Shown here piece after piece: positions 16,246-18,004 of a stretch of DNA of 18,004 nt. The stretch covers positions 1-18,004 of the forward strand of contig JAKOZM010000528.1 of the NCBI GenBank assembly GCA_029779995.1, given 5' to 3'. Made by a program: the position numbers and the translations under genes. Source of the DNA: Actinomycetes bacterium. Lineage in GTDB: Bacteria > Actinomycetota > Actinomycetes > S36-B12 > UBA10799. Numbering within the stretch: position 1 is the stretch's first letter; every line of letters begins with the position of its first letter. The notes below the pieces were generated by a model that searched no databases, was not told the origin of the DNA, and was given only the letters and a program-made list of their open reading frames with translations.

Positions 16246-17343
16246 TCAGTCGCCGATCCGGTTGCCCGTGCTCGGGTTGAACACGTGCATGTGTTCTTGG
16301 CTGATCCCGGCCCGGATGGTCTCGCCCACCTTGGGCGGCACCCGGCCGTTCCCGCGCACCACGACCTCCACCGGACCTGCGGGGGTGGTCACATTGCCAT
16401 ACACATACGCGTCGACACCAAGGATCTCCACGACATCGACGACGACCGGGATGCCCGTCTCAGAGGTCTCGATGGCGGTGTCCTCCGGGCGGAATCCGAG
16501 GATCACCGAACGAAGGCCCTGCTTGTGCGCCTCGTCGATGATGCCACGCTCGACGGGCACCAGCGTGCCCCCGACCGTCACGCCCTCATTGCTCAGCGGC
16601 ACCTCCAGCAGGTTCATCGCCGGTGAGCCGATGAAGCCGGCGACGAACACGTTCGTCGGGTGGTCGTAGAGCGCGCGGGGGGTGTCGCACTGCTGCAGCA
16701 GGCCGTCCTTCATCACGGCGACCCGGTCACCCATGGTCATGGCCTCGGTCTGGTCGTGAGTCACATACAGCGTCGTGGTGCCCAGCCGGTGTTGCAGTTG
16801 CGCGATCTGCGTGCGCGTCTGCACGCGCAGTTTCGCGTCGAGGTTGGACAGCGGCTCGTCCATGAGGAACACCTGGGGTTCGCGCACGATCGCGCGGCCC
16901 ATCGCCACCCGCTGCCGCTGCCCACCGGACAGTGCCTTGGGCTTGCGGGAGAGGTATTCACCGAGGTCCAGGATCTTGGCGGCCTCCTGCACGCGGCGCT
17001 CGATCTCGTCCTTGGGCACCTTCGCCAACTTCAGCGCGAAGCCCATGTTCTCGCCAACTGTCATGTGCGGGTACAGGGCGTAGTTCTGAAAGACCATGGC
17101 GATGTCCCGCTCCTTCGGAGCGAGGTGGGTGACGTCCCGGCTGCCGATCAGGATCCGGCCCCCGTCGATGTCCTCCAGGCCCGCCAGCATGCGCAGGCTC
17201 GTTGACTTGCCACAGCCCGACGGCCCCACCAGCACCAGGAACTCGCCGTCGGCGACCTCAAGATCCAGGGCATCCACGGCAGGTTTCTCCGAACCCGGGT
17301 AGATGCGGGTTGCGCGGTCGAAGGTAACTCCAGCTCCAGCCAT
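16246..17343 (-). CDS. Sugar ABC transporter ATP-binding protein (MalK/UgpC/MsmK type)
   Basis: ATPase of 365 residues powering a carbohydrate importer. Nucleotide-binding domain: Walker A GPSGCGKST (40-48), Q-loop Gln 86 in VFQNYALYPH, signature LSGGQRQR (138-145), Walker B VFLMDEP (158-164, Glu 163) and switch His 196 in YVTHDQTEAM. After about residue 240 a regulatory OB-fold (TOBE) region follows, containing GFRPED, as in MalK, UgpC and MsmK. ATG at 17343 has AAGGAG upstream and lies 15 bases after the permease stop, so the two genes form one operon. The sugar cannot be read from the ATPase itself; in many actinobacteria such an ATPase also serves several importers. Identity of the family is certain, the subfamily name is not. 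Confidence 0.93.
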   Translation of the reverse strand: MAGAGVTFDRATRIYPGSEKPAVDALDLEVADGEFLVLVGPSGCGKSTSLRMLAGLEDIDGGRILIGSRDVTHLAPKERDIAMVFQNYALYPHMTVGENMGFALKLAKVPKDEIERRVQEAAKILDLGEYLSRKPKALSGGQRQRVAMGRAIVREPQVFLMDEPLSNLDAKLRVQTRTQIAQLQHRLGTTTLYVTHDQTEAMTMGDRVAVMKDGLLQQCDTPRALYDHPTNVFVAGFIGSPAMNLLEVPLSNEGVTVGGTLVPVERGIIDEAHKQGLRSVILGFRPEDTAIETSETGIPVVVDVVEILGVDAYVYGNVTTPAGPVEVVVRGNGRVPPKVGETIRAGISQEHMHVFNPSTGNRIGD

Positions 17344-17358
17344 TTGTGTGCTCTCTCC

Positions 17359-18004
17359 TTAGCCCTTGGTCCCACCGGCAGTGAGGCCGGCCACGAGGTT
17401 CTTCTGAACGAGTAGGAAGACGATGACAGCGGGGATGGTGACCAGAATGCCGGCCGCCGTCAGGTATCCCCACTCCGTTTTGAACTGACCCACGAAGGTC
17501 TGCAGACCGACCGCCAGAGTCTTCTTCGAGTCCGATGTGAGGAAGGCGGTCGCGTAGGCGACCTCACCCCAGGCGGTCAGGAAGGTGTAGAACGCCGTGA
17601 CCGCCAGGCCCGGCCGGGCCAGCGGCAGCACCAGCCGCCAGAAGGTGCCGAACGGGGTCAGACCGTCGATCCGGCCCGCCTCATCGATCTCGATGGGGAT
17701 GGTGTCGAAGTACCCCTTGAGCATCCACGCACAGAACGGGACGGCGGTCGTGCAGTAAGCCAGCACCAGACCGCCGAGACTGTTCAGCAGGCCCAGCCTG
17801 GCGAAGATGTTGTAGATCGGCACGATCAGGATCGCCATGGGGAACATCTGTGTGATCAGGAACGACCACATCAACTGCTTATGCCCGGGGAACCGGAAGC
17901 GGCTGACCGCGTAGCCGGCCGTGGCCGACAAGAAGATCCCGATCAACATCGTGAAGAACGCGACGATGATCGAGTTCAGGAACCACCGCGGCAGATCCGT
18001 TTCG
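17359..18004 (-). CDS. malG: Carbohydrate ABC transporter permease, MalG-like (5' end outside window)
   Basis: About 214 residues of the C-terminal part; the N-terminus lies beyond the right edge. The frame continues through the edge as LPRWFLNSIIVAFF, so the ATG at 17949 is internal. About five membrane helices are visible. The cytoplasmic EAA loop that docks to the ATPase reads EIDEAGRIDGLTPFGTFWRL, followed by VLPLARPG. The C-terminus GLTAGGTKG is very like the MalG ending GLTAGGVKG, which points to maltose or related glucosides, although this is only suggestive. The stop TAA is 15 bases before the ATPase gene. The partner permease (MalF type) and the binding protein would be expected upstream, outside the window. 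Confidence 0.88.
   Translation of the reverse strand, partial: ETDLPRWFLNSIIVAFFTMLIGIFLSATAGYAVSRFRFPGHKQLMWSFLITQMFPMAILIVPIYNIFARLGLLNSLGGLVLAYCTTAVPFCAWMLKGYFDTIPIEIDEAGRIDGLTPFGTFWRLVLPLARPGLAVTAFYTFLTAWGEVAYATAFLTSDSKKTLAVGLQTFVGQFKTEWGYLTAAGILVTIPAVIVFLLVQKNLVAGLTAGGTKG

Noticed and set aside
1..18004. CRISPR arrays, tRNA or rRNA genes, insertion sequences, toxin-antitoxin or defence genes
   Set aside because: None seen. The window is nearly filled with housekeeping genes, and all intergenic gaps are under 250 bases without spaced repeats or cloverleaf-like sequence.

Overview
The window is an ordinary but very compact stretch of a high-G+C actinobacterial chromosome. By eye the codons are strongly G/C-ended, GTG starts are common, and the proteins match the actinobacterial style of their families. 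Examples are the mycobacteria-like MenG and MenD N-termini, the long soluble tails on NuoJ and NuoH, and an NuoC with the actinobacterial glycine/tyrosine-rich N-terminal region. The genus cannot be fixed from the sequence alone.

Layout. (1) Positions 1-9971, minus strand: ten complete genes of the proton-pumping NADH:quinone oxidoreductase (complex I), nuoA to nuoJ, plus the first codons of nuoK. The operon therefore runs off the left edge, where nuoL-N are expected. Every visible junction overlaps by 1, 4 or 8 bases. All iron-sulfur ligand motifs that I looked for are intact, including the extra N7 site in NuoG. (2) Positions 9972-10203: a nuo leader with a weak promoter candidate, a CRP/GlxR-like half-matched site, and a hairpin that ends the next transcript. 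(3) Positions 10204-11588, minus strand: menG (demethylmenaquinone methyltransferase) followed by a small lipoprotein gene of unknown function. (4) Positions 11669-12856, plus strand: menF-type isochorismate synthase, divergent from menG across 80 bases that hold two inverted repeats and a probable leaderless start. (5) Positions 12864-16138, minus strand: menD followed 26 bases later by a secreted beta-lactamase-fold serine hydrolase. menF and the hydrolase gene converge with only 7 bases between stop codons, and a small hairpin covers both stops. (6) Positions 16246-18004, minus strand: the tail of a sugar ABC transporter operon, with a MalG-like permease (cut by the right edge) and its ATPase, closed by a 10-bp hairpin.

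How it fits together: MenF makes isochorismate, MenD carries out the next step of menaquinone synthesis, and MenG does the last methylation. The menaquinone produced is the electron acceptor of the complex I encoded next door. The men and nuo blocks are thus a functional respiratory cluster. The sugar importer is a separate unit.

No stretch longer than 300 bases lacks a gene. I saw no tRNA, rRNA, CRISPR array, insertion sequence, prophage or defence gene, and no convincing undescribed system. The most open points are the lipoprotein lying between menG and nuoA, the hydrolase coupled to menD, and the apparently leaderless men genes.
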